From Microbacterium sp. W4I20 (lineage in GTDB: Bacteria > Actinomycetota > Actinomycetes > Actinomycetales > Microbacteriaceae), in contig NZ_JAUSYB010000001.1 of the NCBI RefSeq assembly GCF_030816505.1, positions 2,108,001 to 2,172,000 on the forward strand: DNA of 64,000 nucleotides. Reading direction: 5' to 3'. Shown piece by piece: positions 21,423 through 30,084 of this stretch; position 1 is the first letter of the stretch, and every line of letters begins with the position of its first letter. The notes beneath the pieces are model-generated. The model had not been told where the DNA came from, did not search any database, and was given only the letters and a program-made list of their open reading frames with translations. A program made the translations under genes and the position numbers.

Positions 21423-21459
21423 GTAAGATGGCAAGTGCCGGTCGGCGAGAGGAGGCAGC

Positions 21460-22098
21460 GTGGCTGAAGAGACGACGCGCACACGTCCGTCGACTCGTGC
21501 GAAGCGCGAACAGATCCTCAAGGCGGCCGTCGAGATCTTCGGCAACAAGGGTTCGACCAACGGCACGCTCGCCGACGTCGCCGAGCAGGTCGGCATCACG
21601 CACGCCGGTGTTCTCCACCACTTCGGCTCGAAGCAGAAGCTGCTGCTCGAAGTGCTCTCCTACCGCGATCAGGCCGATGTCGCCGAGCTCGCGAAGAAGC
21701 ACATCCCCGGCGGCCCCGAACTCTTCCTGCACCTCGTGCGCACGGCCTTCGCGAACGAGAAGCGCCCCGGCATCGTGCAGGCGTACACCGTGCTCTCGTC
21801 GGAGTCGGTGACCGACGACCACCCCGGCCGCGAGTACTTCGAGGATCGATACATCACACTCCGCCGCGAGGTCACCGCCGCCTTCGGCGAGCTGTGCGCG
21901 CAGGAGGGCGTCACCGAACCGGAGACGATCGCCGCAGCATCCGCGAGCATCCTGGCGGTCATGGACGGACTGCAGCTGCAATGGCTCCTGCATCCGGAGG
22001 AGATCGAGCTCGGCGCCGCGAGCGAGTACGCGATCCGCGCGATCGTGAACGGCGTGCTGCATCCGGGCCCTGCCCTGGAGACGTACGCCCGCGAGTGA
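21460..22098 (+). CDS. TetR-family transcriptional regulator
   Basis: DNA-binding repressor of 212 residues. The N-terminal helix-turn-helix is RAKREQILKAAVEIFGNKGS...ADVAEQVGITHAGVLHHF, with recognition helix THAGVLHHFGSK. The C-terminal ligand-binding domain is all-helical. It starts at GTG 21460 after a perfect GGAGG ribosome site. It is divergent from the Opp-type importer operon, and two palindromic operators lie between them, so it most likely represses the importer and itself in the absence of an imported sugar. The inducer is unknown. Confidence 0.9.
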   Translation: MAEETTRTRPSTRAKREQILKAAVEIFGNKGSTNGTLADVAEQVGITHAGVLHHFGSKQKLLLEVLSYRDQADVAELAKKHIPGGPELFLHLVRTAFANEKRPGIVQAYTVLSSESVTDDHPGREYFEDRYITLRREVTAAFGELCAQEGVTEPETIAAASASILAVMDGLQLQWLLHPEEIELGAASEYAIRAIVNGVLHPGPALETYARE

Positions 22099-22106
22099 GG
22101 CGGCCG

Positions 22107-22126
22107 CCGCGGCGAACGCTCCGCGG
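22107..22126 (+). terminator. Small GC hairpin after the TetR gene
   Basis: CCGCGG at 22107-22112 pairs with CCGCGG at 22121-22126 over an 8-base loop, just after the TetR stop. It has no T-run, so it is only a possible terminator. Confidence 0.35.
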
Positions 22127-22199
22127 AACACATGTCCGACGTGCGCTGCACGACCGTTACCGCGACTCCGTGAAGATGGCAGCGACATCAGTCGATGGG

Positions 22200-22381
22200 G
22201 TCGCCGTATCCCTACCCTTTATCGATCGTTGCCATGCCAGGGCGCCGACGACGGAAGTTCTTCTCCCCTTCGGGGCCACGGACCCTCGTCGAGCCAGGCT
22301 CCGATCGGACACCCGTCGAGACGAGCTGGCGCAGGGGATGCGAAGTACTCGCAAATCTGGCCGCCTTCACTCTGCCTGCGG
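22200..22381 (-). other. Noncoding region downstream of the reverse transcriptase with several hairpins
   Basis: No protein is supported here on either strand. Read in the direction of the reverse transcriptase it holds a series of short perfect stems. The first is tgcga/tcgca (22339-22353). Next is an outer ctcgtc/gacgag stem (22285-22290 with 22320-22325) enclosing gagcc-a-ggctc (22291-22301). The last is cccc-ttc-gggg (22265-22275). Several stems in line just after a stand-alone reverse transcriptase could be a structured template or effector RNA. Short GC stems also arise by chance at this composition, so this is tentative. Confidence 0.3.
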
Positions 22382-24070
22382 TCATCGCAAACGGCGCGCC
22401 CGGAGGTGACCGAAAAGCATGGAAGGCAAATCGTCTTGCGATCGTAGGTAGTCGATGGTGCGTTGCATCCCGGGAAGACGCTTCGCCCGGTCAGCCGTCG
22501 CCTTGTCTAGACGATCGATACGCCGGAGCGCCACGAGTGCGGCTCGCACTACCTCGGGGTCGTATTCCTTGTCGATGATGGCCTGAAGCTTGACCACGTC
22601 TGAGGGCGTTCGACCAAGTGCCGCCACCTGCATCGCGATTGCGCGTTGAAAGCTCGCTTGAGAGAGATCGAAGGCAACTCTTCTTGCATAGTTGACGATT
22701 CGAGGCGTCGCGGAGGATGGTTCGTCCGCGAATGCAGCGAGCAGCCAACTGGCGAGGTAGCCTCCCGTGTTGCGCTCCGGGTCGTCGAGATAGTCCGCGA
22801 CGCCGTCCGCAACGCGTCGCGTGGTGACCCAGGGAGCGATGTATGCCGCAACATTCCAACCCAGTTGAGCGATGGTCTCGAGATTGTCGAGCACCTTCTT
22901 GAGTACGGCCTTTTCGCGCAACTTGTAGAGCCGGTAGAGACTGAAACGAGCGTGGGTGCGGTTCACCGTTCCGTCGCCCTTGAGGGCATCGCGGAACAGC
23001 TTGGATAGAGACTTGCGAACGTCGGCGGAGTCGTCGTCAGTGTCGAAGGCATAGTTGGCGTCTTCGAGAGCCGTGTCTTCGAGCGCAGCGATCGCGTCAG
23101 CTGCCGTCCTCAACTCCGTCTTCTTCGTCGACAGGACCAGGTTTCGCTTCTTGCACTCGTCGTCGAATTCGTGGAGTGCGCGTATAGCAAGATGCCGAGT
23201 AGGGGCGATGATGCGTACATCGTCCATGTAGCGGTAGTACGAGACGTCGGGGATGCGAGACATCACGTCATCTACGGCTCTCATGTAAAAGTTTGCCAAC
23301 AGGCGAGACGCGTCCGGACCCTGCGGCAGTCCGGTGCTGGGAGCGACTGCCCACGTTCTTAGCATGTGACTGAGCACGTTCGTAAGCGTCTGCGGGACGC
23401 CCGCGTCGCGGATCTCCCGCATGAGGAGCGTGTGATTGATGCAGTCGAAAAATGCGGTCACATCCGTTTCGACAACGTAACCGCCTACTTCGTCGGCGCG
23501 ATGTCGGACACCCGCCTTCCAACGAGCGAAGCCCCCCGTGCGAATAAAGCGATGCCCAGAATCGAGTCGCGCCGCGTATGCCTCACTGCCGATGAGATCG
23601 TCCAGAGTCGGCGCCATAGCCAGAACCACGGCGTGATAGGCAAGGCGGTCCGGTAGCGACAAGTTCACCGCGTTGCGTAGGAAGATCGGACTCTTCGGAA
23701 CGGGCACGCGAATCGCCGGATCCAATGGAGCCGTCTCGTCGACGCGGGCCGCAGCGGCGTCGGTGAGAGCGGAGGTGTCGCGAAGATCATCTGCGAAGCG
23801 GAGAACATCAGGGACCCAAGCGTCACGATTGAGATCCTGATTGCGGATGTGCCGCAACGCTGCGGTGAAATCGACCAGAGCCGAGGCGGCTCCAGTGACC
23901 CGCTGTTGACGACGAGACGCTTGAGCCGGAAGAGCGTCTTCTCGGATGATCCAGTTCCGACCGCTCTTCACCGCCTCGATGAGCCCATCGCGGGCGCGAC
24001 GCTTCACGGTAGCGGACGAGACGCCGAGCCGACGCGCGGCTTCCTCGACCGTTAGAAAGGACCCAGACAT
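22382..24070 (-). CDS. Stand-alone reverse transcriptase with N-terminal excisionase-like HTH
   Basis: The protein has 562 residues. Residues 4-47 form a MerR/excisionase-type helix-turn-helix (FLTVEEAARRLGVSSATVKR). Residues about 115-330 are a reverse transcriptase palm and fingers: catalytic Asp203 in ETDVTAFFD, GLPQG at 247-251, YMDD at 281-284 and STKKTEL after it. Residues about 360-562 are helical repeat-like with no recognised nuclease. It has no maturase, integrase or intron signatures. It most resembles the Abi/unknown-group (UG) reverse transcriptases, many of which are phage-defence (DRT) proteins; the exact group is not assignable by eye. ATG 24070 (GGAAAG upstream) fits the domain start; ATG 24103 is the alternative. 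Visibly lower GC and few GGATGC hexamers indicate transfer. Confidence 0.88.
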   Translation of the reverse strand: MSGSFLTVEEAARRLGVSSATVKRRARDGLIEAVKSGRNWIIREDALPAQASRRQQRVTGAASALVDFTAALRHIRNQDLNRDAWVPDVLRFADDLRDTSALTDAAAARVDETAPLDPAIRVPVPKSPIFLRNAVNLSLPDRLAYHAVVLAMAPTLDDLIGSEAYAARLDSGHRFIRTGGFARWKAGVRHRADEVGGYVVETDVTAFFDCINHTLLMREIRDAGVPQTLTNVLSHMLRTWAVAPSTGLPQGPDASRLLANFYMRAVDDVMSRIPDVSYYRYMDDVRIIAPTRHLAIRALHEFDDECKKRNLVLSTKKTELRTAADAIAALEDTALEDANYAFDTDDDSADVRKSLSKLFRDALKGDGTVNRTHARFSLYRLYKLREKAVLKKVLDNLETIAQLGWNVAAYIAPWVTTRRVADGVADYLDDPERNTGGYLASWLLAAFADEPSSATPRIVNYARRVAFDLSQASFQRAIAMQVAALGRTPSDVVKLQAIIDKEYDPEVVRAALVALRRIDRLDKATADRAKRLPGMQRTIDYLRSQDDLPSMLFGHLRARRLR

Positions 24071-24229
24071 AACTTTCCGCTCACTCTGATCGTTATCGCT
24101 CATTGAGCGTAACACCTGCGGCCTTACTGTAGGTCGAAGCAACGAACATTCGGCGTCGTCGAAGTCTCCGAACGCACCGAGAGTCACGCGCCTGGGACTG
24201 GGCTCACATGCCGGGCTAGGCTCGGCACC

Positions 24230-25471
24230 ATGACGATCGACCTCGAAGCGCTCTACATCGACCTGCACCAGCATCCCGAGCTCTCGTTCCAGGAGACGCG
24301 CACCGCCGGCATCGCCGCGGCGCACCTGCGGGATCTGGGGCTCGAGGTCGAGGAGGGCGTCGGGGTCACCGGCGTCGTCGGCATCCTCCGCAACCCTTCG
24401 ACAGGCTCAGGGACCGCGGACGACCCTCAGCCGGTCGTCTGGGTGCGCGCCGACATGGACGCGCTGCCCGTCGAGGAGCAGACCGGTCACGCCTACGCCA
24501 GCACCGCCAAGGGCGTCGACCCCTCCGGCACCACCGTCCCCGTCATGCACGCCTGCGGGCACGACATGCACGTCACCGCCATGATCGGTGCGGTCGAGAG
24601 GCTCGTGGCCGAGCGGGCCGACTGGTCGGGCACCCTCGTGGTGCTCATCCAGCCCGCCGAGGAGTACGGCGCCGGTGCGCGCGCGATGCTCGACGACGGC
24701 ATCCTCGACCGCTACCCGAAGCCCGACGTCGTGCTCGGCCAGCACGTCACCCCGCTCCCCGCCGGCATCATCGGCGTGCGCAGCGGCACCCAGATGGCGG
24801 CGTCCGACGGTCTCACCGTCACCCTGCACGGCCGCGGCGGGCACGGCTCGCGCCCGCACTCCACCATCGACCCGATCGTCATGGCGGCGGCGACCGTGAT
24901 GCGCCTGCAGACCATCGCCTCCCGCGAGATCGACCCGCAGGGCGTCGGTGTCGTCACGGTCGGATCGATCCACGCGGGCCTCAAGAACAACATCATCCCG
25001 GCCGAGGCGAAGCTGGAGCTGAGCCTCCGCTACCCGAACGAGGCCGCCCGCGAGAAGGTGCTCGCCAGCGTCGAGCGCATCGTGCGCGCCGAGGCGATGG
25101 CCTCGGGGGCCGAGCGCGAGCCCGAGATCCACACCCTGCACACGCTCCCCGCGACGATCAACGACGAGGAGGCCACGGCCCGCGCGACCGCCGCCCTGCA
25201 GCGCGCGTTCGGCGAAGCATCCGTCATCGATCCGGGCATGTTCACCGGCAGCGAGGACGTCTCGTGGTTCGCGCGGGACGCCGGCGCTCCCCTGGTGTTC
25301 TGGTTCTGGGGCGGCGTCGACCCCGTCAAGTTCGCCGAGGCTGCGGCAGCCGACCGGCTGGACAAGGACATCCCGACGAACCACTCGCCGTTCTTCGCGC
25401 CGGAGATCCACCCGACCATCGAGGTCGGCGTGACCGCACTGTCGTCGGCGGCACGCGAGTTCCTCGGCTAG
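24230..25471 (+). CDS. M20-family amidohydrolase (hippurate/indole-acyl-amino-acid hydrolase type)
   Basis: Metal-dependent cytoplasmic amidohydrolase, 413 residues, expected to split N-acyl amino acids. Metal and catalytic residues are visible: RADMDALP, VMHACGHDMH (Cys/His ligands), QPAEE (catalytic Glu pair), GQHVTP, and the late His in TNHSPFF. The dimerisation lid is inserted between GQHVTP and the C-terminal part. An unusual insertion, NPSTGSGTADDPQ, sits before the first metal motif; it is encoded by a dispersed repeat (24392-24416). It is divergent from the reverse transcriptase and overlaps the next gene on the other strand by four bases. Substrate is unassigned. Confidence 0.9.
   Translation: MTIDLEALYIDLHQHPELSFQETRTAGIAAAHLRDLGLEVEEGVGVTGVVGILRNPSTGSGTADDPQPVVWVRADMDALPVEEQTGHAYASTAKGVDPSGTTVPVMHACGHDMHVTAMIGAVERLVAERADWSGTLVVLIQPAEEYGAGARAMLDDGILDRYPKPDVVLGQHVTPLPAGIIGVRSGTQMAASDGLTVTLHGRGGHGSRPHSTIDPIVMAAATVMRLQTIASREIDPQGVGVVTVGSIHAGLKNNIIPAEAKLELSLRYPNEAAREKVLASVERIVRAEAMASGAEREPEIHTLHTLPATINDEEATARATAALQRAFGEASVIDPGMFTGSEDVSWFARDAGAPLVFWFWGGVDPVKFAEAAAADRLDKDIPTNHSPFFAPEIHPTIEVGVTALSSAAREFLG
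24392..24416. repeat. Dispersed CTTCGACAGGCTCAGG-type repeat inside the M20 gene
   Basis: The stretch contains cccttcgacaggctcaggg, a semi-palindromic sequence of a kind common between genes in several high-GC genera. Here it lies within a coding frame and adds codons for NPSTGSGTA without breaking it. Confidence 0.6.
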
Positions 25472-25938
25472 GGCCGCCGCTCCCACGGGCGCACGACACC
25501 GAGCACCCGCCCCTGGCCATCGTCGAGCACCTGCAGCGCGGCATCCGACACTTCGGTCGGTGTGTGCCAGCGCACGTTCTCGCCGTCGTCGTGCCAGCCC
25601 AGCAGGAGGGTGTCGGGCGCGGGCGACGGTTCGCCGCGGGCCGGATCGGCGGCGGCACTCGTCCGCACCAGAACGGTCCGGCCGTCGATCGCCGCCTCGA
25701 TGCGCCGAAATGTGCTCGGAGTGATCGCAGGCTCGTACACGAGCGCAATCCGCCAGCGGGTGGTCCCGAGCGCCGCATCCAGCGCGAGAAGATCCCGCGC
25801 ATCGACATGCATCCCGACCACGCCCGCAGGCATCGGGTGCCGCCGTCCGATCCCCGTCACCTCGACTCCTCGGCGCACGAGAGCCGATGCCGCGGGCGCG
25901 AGGATTCCAGACGCGCCGACGACGAGAACCGAGTCCAT
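25468..25938 (-). CDS. NAD(P)-binding Rossmann-fold protein
   Basis: Small protein of 156 residues. It starts with a dinucleotide-binding loop (MDSVLVVGASGILAPAASAL) and shows a basic patch after the second strand (GIGRRHP) that suggests NADP. The classical Tyr-x3-Lys of short-chain dehydrogenases is not evident, and the protein is much shorter than a standard SDR. It may therefore bind a nucleotide without being an active dehydrogenase. It ends against the convergent M20 gene (four-base overlap). The dehydratase gene ends 11 bases upstream of its start on the same strand. Confidence 0.6.
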   Translation of the reverse strand: MDSVLVVGASGILAPAASALVRRGVEVTGIGRRHPMPAGVVGMHVDARDLLALDAALGTTRWRIALVYEPAITPSTFRRIEAAIDGRTVLVRTSAAADPARGEPSPAPDTLLLGWHDDGENVRWHTPTEVSDAALQVLDDGQGRVLGVVRPWERRP

Positions 25939-25948
25939 ACGCTCCAAC

Positions 25949-27793
25949 CTAGAACGCCTGCGGTCCGACCGGTGCTCCTGACCGCCCCTGGAGGAAGTCG
26001 AGATCGAGCCCCTCATCGGCCTGCGTGACGTGGTCGATGTAGAGGCGGGTCCAGCCGCGTTCGCTGTTCGGCACGACCGGCGCGACCCAGTCGGCGCGTC
26101 GACTCTCGAGTTCCTCATCGGAGACATGCATGTGCAGGGAGCGGCCCGCGACGTCGAGCGTGACGGTGTCGCCGGTGCGGATGAAGGCGAGCGGACCGCC
26201 GGCGGCAGCCTCCGGCACGACGTGCAGCACGACCGTGCCGTAGGACGTGCCACTCATCCGGGCATCCGAGATCCGCACCATGTCGGTCACCCCGGCCTCG
26301 AGGATCTTGCGCGGCAGCGCGAGGTTGCCGACCTCCGGCATCCCGGGGTAGCCCTTCGGGCCGACGTTGCGTACGACGAGGATGTCGGCGGGCGTCACGT
26401 CGAGATCCGGGTCCTCCGCGTCGGCGAGATAGGCCTGCAGCGAGTCCCACACGAGCGCTCGCCCGGTGTGCTGCATGAGCTCGGGGGCGGCCGCCGACTG
26501 CTTGATCACCGCGCCGCGCGGGGCGAGGTTGCCCTTGACCACCGCGATGCCGGAGCCCACGGGCTTGACCGGGTTGTCGAGCGGACGGATGACCTCGCGG
26601 TTGAAGACCTCGGCGCCGGCGTAATTCTCGCCGAGCGTGGCACCGGTGACGGTGAGCGCGTCGCGGTGCAGCAGGTCGCCCAGTGTCTCCGCGAAGCCGG
26701 CGGTGCCGCCCGCGTACTCGAAGTCCTCCATCAGGAAGCGCCCACTGGGCATCAGGTCGGCCAGCACCGGGATGTCGCGCACGAGCGTGTCGAAGTCGTC
26801 GATCGTGAGCTCAACGCCGACGCGGCGGGCGAGCGCCAGCAGGTGGATCACGGCATTCGTCGAACCGCCGAGTGCCGCGTTCGCGCGCACGCCGTTCTCG
26901 AACGCCTTGCGGGTGAGGATCTTGGAGGGACGCAGGTCTTCCGCGACCATCTCGACGATGCGACGGCCGGCGAGGTGCGCAGCGGTCGCGCGGCGCGAGT
27001 CGTTGGCCGGGAGCGATGCGGTGCCGGGCAGCTGCATCCCCATGTACTCCGAGATGCACGCGAGAGTCGAGGCGGTGCCCATCGTCTGGCAGTGGCCCTG
27101 GCTGCGGGCCATGCAGCCCTCGGCCTCAGTGATCGCGGTGTCGTCGATCAGCCCGGCGCGGTACGCCTCGGTGAACTTCCAGACCGAGGTGCCCGAGCCG
27201 ATGTCGGTGCCGCGGTGCTTGCCGTTCAGCATCGGCCCGCCCGTGATGAGCAGGGCCGGAAGATCGACGGATGCTGCGCCCATCAGGTAGGCGGGCGTGG
27301 TCTTGTCGCATCCGGCGAGCAGCACGACGCCGTCGAGCGGGTTCGAGCGCAGCGTCTCCTCGAGGTCCATCGCCATGAGGTTGCGGAGCAGCATCGCCGT
27401 CGGGCGCACGATCGGTTCGCCCGCCGAAGTGGTCGGGAACTCGAACGGCACACCGCCCGCTTGCCAGATGCCCCGCTTGACGTGCTCGGCGAGGGCGCGG
27501 AGATGGATGTTGCAGCTGGTCAGCTCGCTCCACGAGTTCGCGATGCCGATGATCGGACGCCCGCGGAACGAGTCGTCGGGCAGTCCTTCGCTGCGCAGCC
27601 ACGAACGGTGCATGAACCCGGTCTTGCCCTCGGCGCCGAACCACTGCTGGCTGCGGAGCCCGGTGCCCCACTCGTGCTCGCCCTGCGGGACGAACCGGTC
27701 GAACGGCGCGTGCGGGATCTGCGGGTCGGACGCCGCGTGCGACTCCCCGGGCTGGAACGGCTCGTGCGTCGAGCCGAGGTTCTCGGCGCTCAT
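25949..27793 (-). CDS. IlvD/Edd-family sugar-acid dehydratase
   Basis: Iron-sulfur dehydratase of 614 residues that removes water from an aldonic acid (arabinonate, galactonate, xylonate or similar) to give a 2-keto-3-deoxy acid. Cluster cysteines are visible in SWSELTSCNIHL, LLAGCDKTTP and SQGHCQTMG. The sugar-acid branch is marked by RSQQWFGAEGKTGFMHRSW, which is absent from branched-chain IlvD. ATG 27793 overlaps the GH4 gene end (ATGA). Together with GH4 and the FAH-family gene upstream it forms a three-gene catabolic operon. The specific sugar acid cannot be read from the sequence. Confidence 0.88.
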   Translation of the reverse strand: MSAENLGSTHEPFQPGESHAASDPQIPHAPFDRFVPQGEHEWGTGLRSQQWFGAEGKTGFMHRSWLRSEGLPDDSFRGRPIIGIANSWSELTSCNIHLRALAEHVKRGIWQAGGVPFEFPTTSAGEPIVRPTAMLLRNLMAMDLEETLRSNPLDGVVLLAGCDKTTPAYLMGAASVDLPALLITGGPMLNGKHRGTDIGSGTSVWKFTEAYRAGLIDDTAITEAEGCMARSQGHCQTMGTASTLACISEYMGMQLPGTASLPANDSRRATAAHLAGRRIVEMVAEDLRPSKILTRKAFENGVRANAALGGSTNAVIHLLALARRVGVELTIDDFDTLVRDIPVLADLMPSGRFLMEDFEYAGGTAGFAETLGDLLHRDALTVTGATLGENYAGAEVFNREVIRPLDNPVKPVGSGIAVVKGNLAPRGAVIKQSAAAPELMQHTGRALVWDSLQAYLADAEDPDLDVTPADILVVRNVGPKGYPGMPEVGNLALPRKILEAGVTDMVRISDARMSGTSYGTVVLHVVPEAAAGGPLAFIRTGDTVTLDVAGRSLHMHVSDEELESRRADWVAPVVPNSERGWTRLYIDHVTQADEGLDLDFLQGRSGAPVGPQAF

Positions 27794-29160
27794 GCGAACC
27801 TCGGAAGGTGCTGCGCCTGCGCGGCGATCAGGTCCTCGGCGAGAGCCGTGGCGCGGTCGGCGTCGAAGATCGCGCCGTCGGCGATCATGGCCTCGACCAC
27901 CAGGTCTCGGTTGCCGGTGAGCGCGGCCTCGACGGCCAGATCGACCGAGGTCAGGCGTCGGGCGAGGATCGCGGTGAGCGGCTTGCCGAGGTCGGGCACC
28001 GCGATCGGGCGGATGCCGCGGGCCGTGGCCACTCCGGGGATCTCGACGGCCGACCAGTCGGGGAGACCGGGGACCGCGCCGTTGTTCACCACGTTGCAGC
28101 TGAACATCTCGCGGGAGTCGAACGTGATGGAGCGGATGATGGCGATCAGCTGCTCCTGCTCGCCGCCGGACCGCTCGAAGATCGACTGGTCGAGCGGCTC
28201 CTCACCCAGGGCCTGGCGCTTCATCCCCTGGTAGCGGTTCTCGCCCCACTCGAGGATCTCGGGGAGGCTGAACGCATCGATGCCGAGCTTCTTGCCGTAG
28301 TAGTCGCCGCTCTGGAACCGCTCGGGGAAGAACTCCACGACGTGCCGGTCACCCGCCGCCGCGAAGGCGCCGTAGCGATCGAACAGCTCCCAGGCGAACG
28401 GGTTGTGCCACGCGGTGGGCTTCTCGTAGAAGATGTTGCCGATGTCGGCCGGGTCGGGCGCCTCGGCGAGCTCCTTGCGGACGCGGTCGCGGATCAGCGG
28501 CCAGGCGTCCTGCCCCTTCCACCGGAAGTCGTAGATGAACGTGAGGTGGTTGATGCCGGCGTAGAGCGTCGAGGTCTCGTCGAACGGTGCATCGATGAGC
28601 TGCGCGAGTTCGCGCTGAATGTGGTGCATGCCGTGGCAGAGGCCGACGACGTCGAGCCCGGTCTGCTGGTGGATGGCCTGCACGTTCGCGGTCATCGGGT
28701 TCGAGTAGTTGAAGAAGAACGCATCCGGAGCGAGCTCGGCGATGTCCTGCGCGACCTCGACGAGCACCGGGGTGGTGCGCAGCAGCCGCGAGATGCCGCC
28801 GGGCATGATCGAGTCGCCGACGGGCTGGTAGACGCCGTGCTTCTGCACGATCTCGTGGTCGAGCTGCCACGCCGGGCGGCCTCCCACGCCGACGCAGGTG
28901 ACGATGAAGTCGGCTCCCCCGAGCACCTCGCGGCGCTCCGTCGATCTCACGATGCGGATGCTGTCCTCGACGCCGCGCGCCGCGACCATCGCTTCGGCGA
29001 GATCGGCGGCGACGCCCAGAGCCACGGCATCCACGTCGACGAGGCGGATCTCCCAGGCGCCGAGGTCATCGGCGCTGATGAGGTCGGCGAGCAGGCCTCG
29101 GGTGAAGACGGCGGATCCGGCCCCGATGAGGACGAGGACGCGGCGGTCGGTGGTGTTCAT
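27790..29160 (-). CDS. GH4-family NAD-dependent glycosidase (alpha-galactosidase/uronidase type)
   Basis: The protein has 456 residues. GH4 enzymes use NAD and a divalent metal in a redox-elimination mechanism. The N-terminal Rossmann loop is VLIGAGSAVFTRGLLADLI. Metal-site residues lie in FFNYSNPM and GLCHGMHHI, where Cys and His are ligands, and in AGINHLTF. The absence of 6-phospho-glucosidase hallmarks and the link to a sugar-acid dehydratase favour alpha-galactosidase, alpha-glucuronidase or alpha-galacturonidase activity over phospho-sugar cleavage. It is cytoplasmic and sits between the FAH gene (36-base gap) and the dehydratase gene (four-base overlap). Confidence 0.87.
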   Translation of the reverse strand: MNTTDRRVLVLIGAGSAVFTRGLLADLISADDLGAWEIRLVDVDAVALGVAADLAEAMVAARGVEDSIRIVRSTERREVLGGADFIVTCVGVGGRPAWQLDHEIVQKHGVYQPVGDSIMPGGISRLLRTTPVLVEVAQDIAELAPDAFFFNYSNPMTANVQAIHQQTGLDVVGLCHGMHHIQRELAQLIDAPFDETSTLYAGINHLTFIYDFRWKGQDAWPLIRDRVRKELAEAPDPADIGNIFYEKPTAWHNPFAWELFDRYGAFAAAGDRHVVEFFPERFQSGDYYGKKLGIDAFSLPEILEWGENRYQGMKRQALGEEPLDQSIFERSGGEQEQLIAIIRSITFDSREMFSCNVVNNGAVPGLPDWSAVEIPGVATARGIRPIAVPDLGKPLTAILARRLTSVDLAVEAALTGNRDLVVEAMIADGAIFDADRATALAEDLIAAQAQHLPRFA

Positions 29161-29196
29161 CGTTGAGTTCCGATCGGTGCGCGGGAGGAGCGGCGC

Positions 29197-30036
29197 TCAG
29201 GCGGTGAGACGCGAGCGGTGGACGAAGCGGTTGCGGAGTTCGCCGATGCCCTCGACGCCCGCCGTGACGACCTCGCCGTGCTGGAGGTAGCGCGGCGGGG
29301 TGCGGAATGCTCCGGCTCCCGCGGGGGTGCCGGTGAGGATGAGGTCGCCGGGCTCCAGCGTGACCCCATCGCTGACGAACGCGAGGATGGTGGGCACGTC
29401 GAAGATCATCTCGGCCGTGTCGTCTTCCTGCAAGAGCTCGCCGTCGACCTCGGCGTAGATGCGGTGGCCCGCAGGGTCGCCGAACTCGTCGGGGGTGACG
29501 AGCTCCGGCCCGAGCGGCGTGAACGTGTCGAAGGACTTGCCGCGGGTCCACTGCACGTCGCCGAACTGCACGTCGCGGGCCGAGACGTCGTTGGCCACCG
29601 TGTAGGCGGCGACGTCGTCGAGGGTCGCGGGGGTGTCTCCGCCGCAGCGACGGCCGATGAGGAGCGCGAGCTCCGACTCGAAATCGACGCCCTGCGTGAG
29701 GTGGTCCGGCACCACGACGTCTGCCGTGGGGCCGGTGATCGAGGTCGCGTACTTCGCGAAGGTGAGCGGACGCTCCGGCTGGGTGAAGCCCGTCTCGGTC
29801 GTGTGGTCGACGTAGTTGAGGCCCACGGCGATGATCTTGCCCGCGCCGGCGACGGGGGCCAGCAGCTCGAGGTCGGCGAGGTCGACCTCGGCCCAGTCGG
29901 CGGAGCCGCCGGATCGCCCTGTCGCCAGTGCGGCGAGCGCGTCGTCCGCGTGCGAATCCGGTGCGAGCCGGGAGATTCCGGCATCCGTGATCACGATGCG
30001 GGGCGTGCCGTCGATGAGGACTCGGGCGATTCTCAT
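29197..30036 (-). CDS. Fumarylacetoacetate hydrolase-family protein
   Basis: The protein has 279 residues. The FAH fold supports hydrolase, decarboxylase or dehydratase reactions on 2-keto acids and acylpyruvates. Metal ligands are in VDFESELALLIG (E-x-E), and further conserved segments are AVGLNYVDHT, DVSARDVQ, RGKSFDTFTPLGP and LTGTPAGAG. ATG 30036 has a perfect AAGGAGA site. It is the first gene of the leftward operon with GH4 and the dehydratase. A role acting on the 2-keto-3-deoxy acid made by the dehydratase is a reasonable inference. A likely DeoR-type operator lies 49 bases upstream. Confidence 0.85.
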   Translation of the reverse strand: MRIARVLIDGTPRIVITDAGISRLAPDSHADDALAALATGRSGGSADWAEVDLADLELLAPVAGAGKIIAVGLNYVDHTTETGFTQPERPLTFAKYATSITGPTADVVVPDHLTQGVDFESELALLIGRRCGGDTPATLDDVAAYTVANDVSARDVQFGDVQWTRGKSFDTFTPLGPELVTPDEFGDPAGHRIYAEVDGELLQEDDTAEMIFDVPTILAFVSDGVTLEPGDLILTGTPAGAGAFRTPPRYLQHGEVVTAGVEGIGELRNRFVHRSRLTA

Positions 30037-30084
30037 GCTTCTCCTTCGAAAGGTCGTGGAAGCAATGCTGTCACAAACACCCAC

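Noticed and set aside
22382..24103. Reverse transcriptase as part of a group II intron, retron or diversity-generating element
   Set aside because: No maturase or intron ends, no msr/msd-type inverted repeats upstream, and no template/variable repeat pair or target gene nearby.
27790..29160. GH4 protein as a 6-phospho-beta-glucosidase
   Set aside because: No PTS genes are near, uptake appears to be by ABC transport of unphosphorylated sugars, and the neighbours handle sugar acids.
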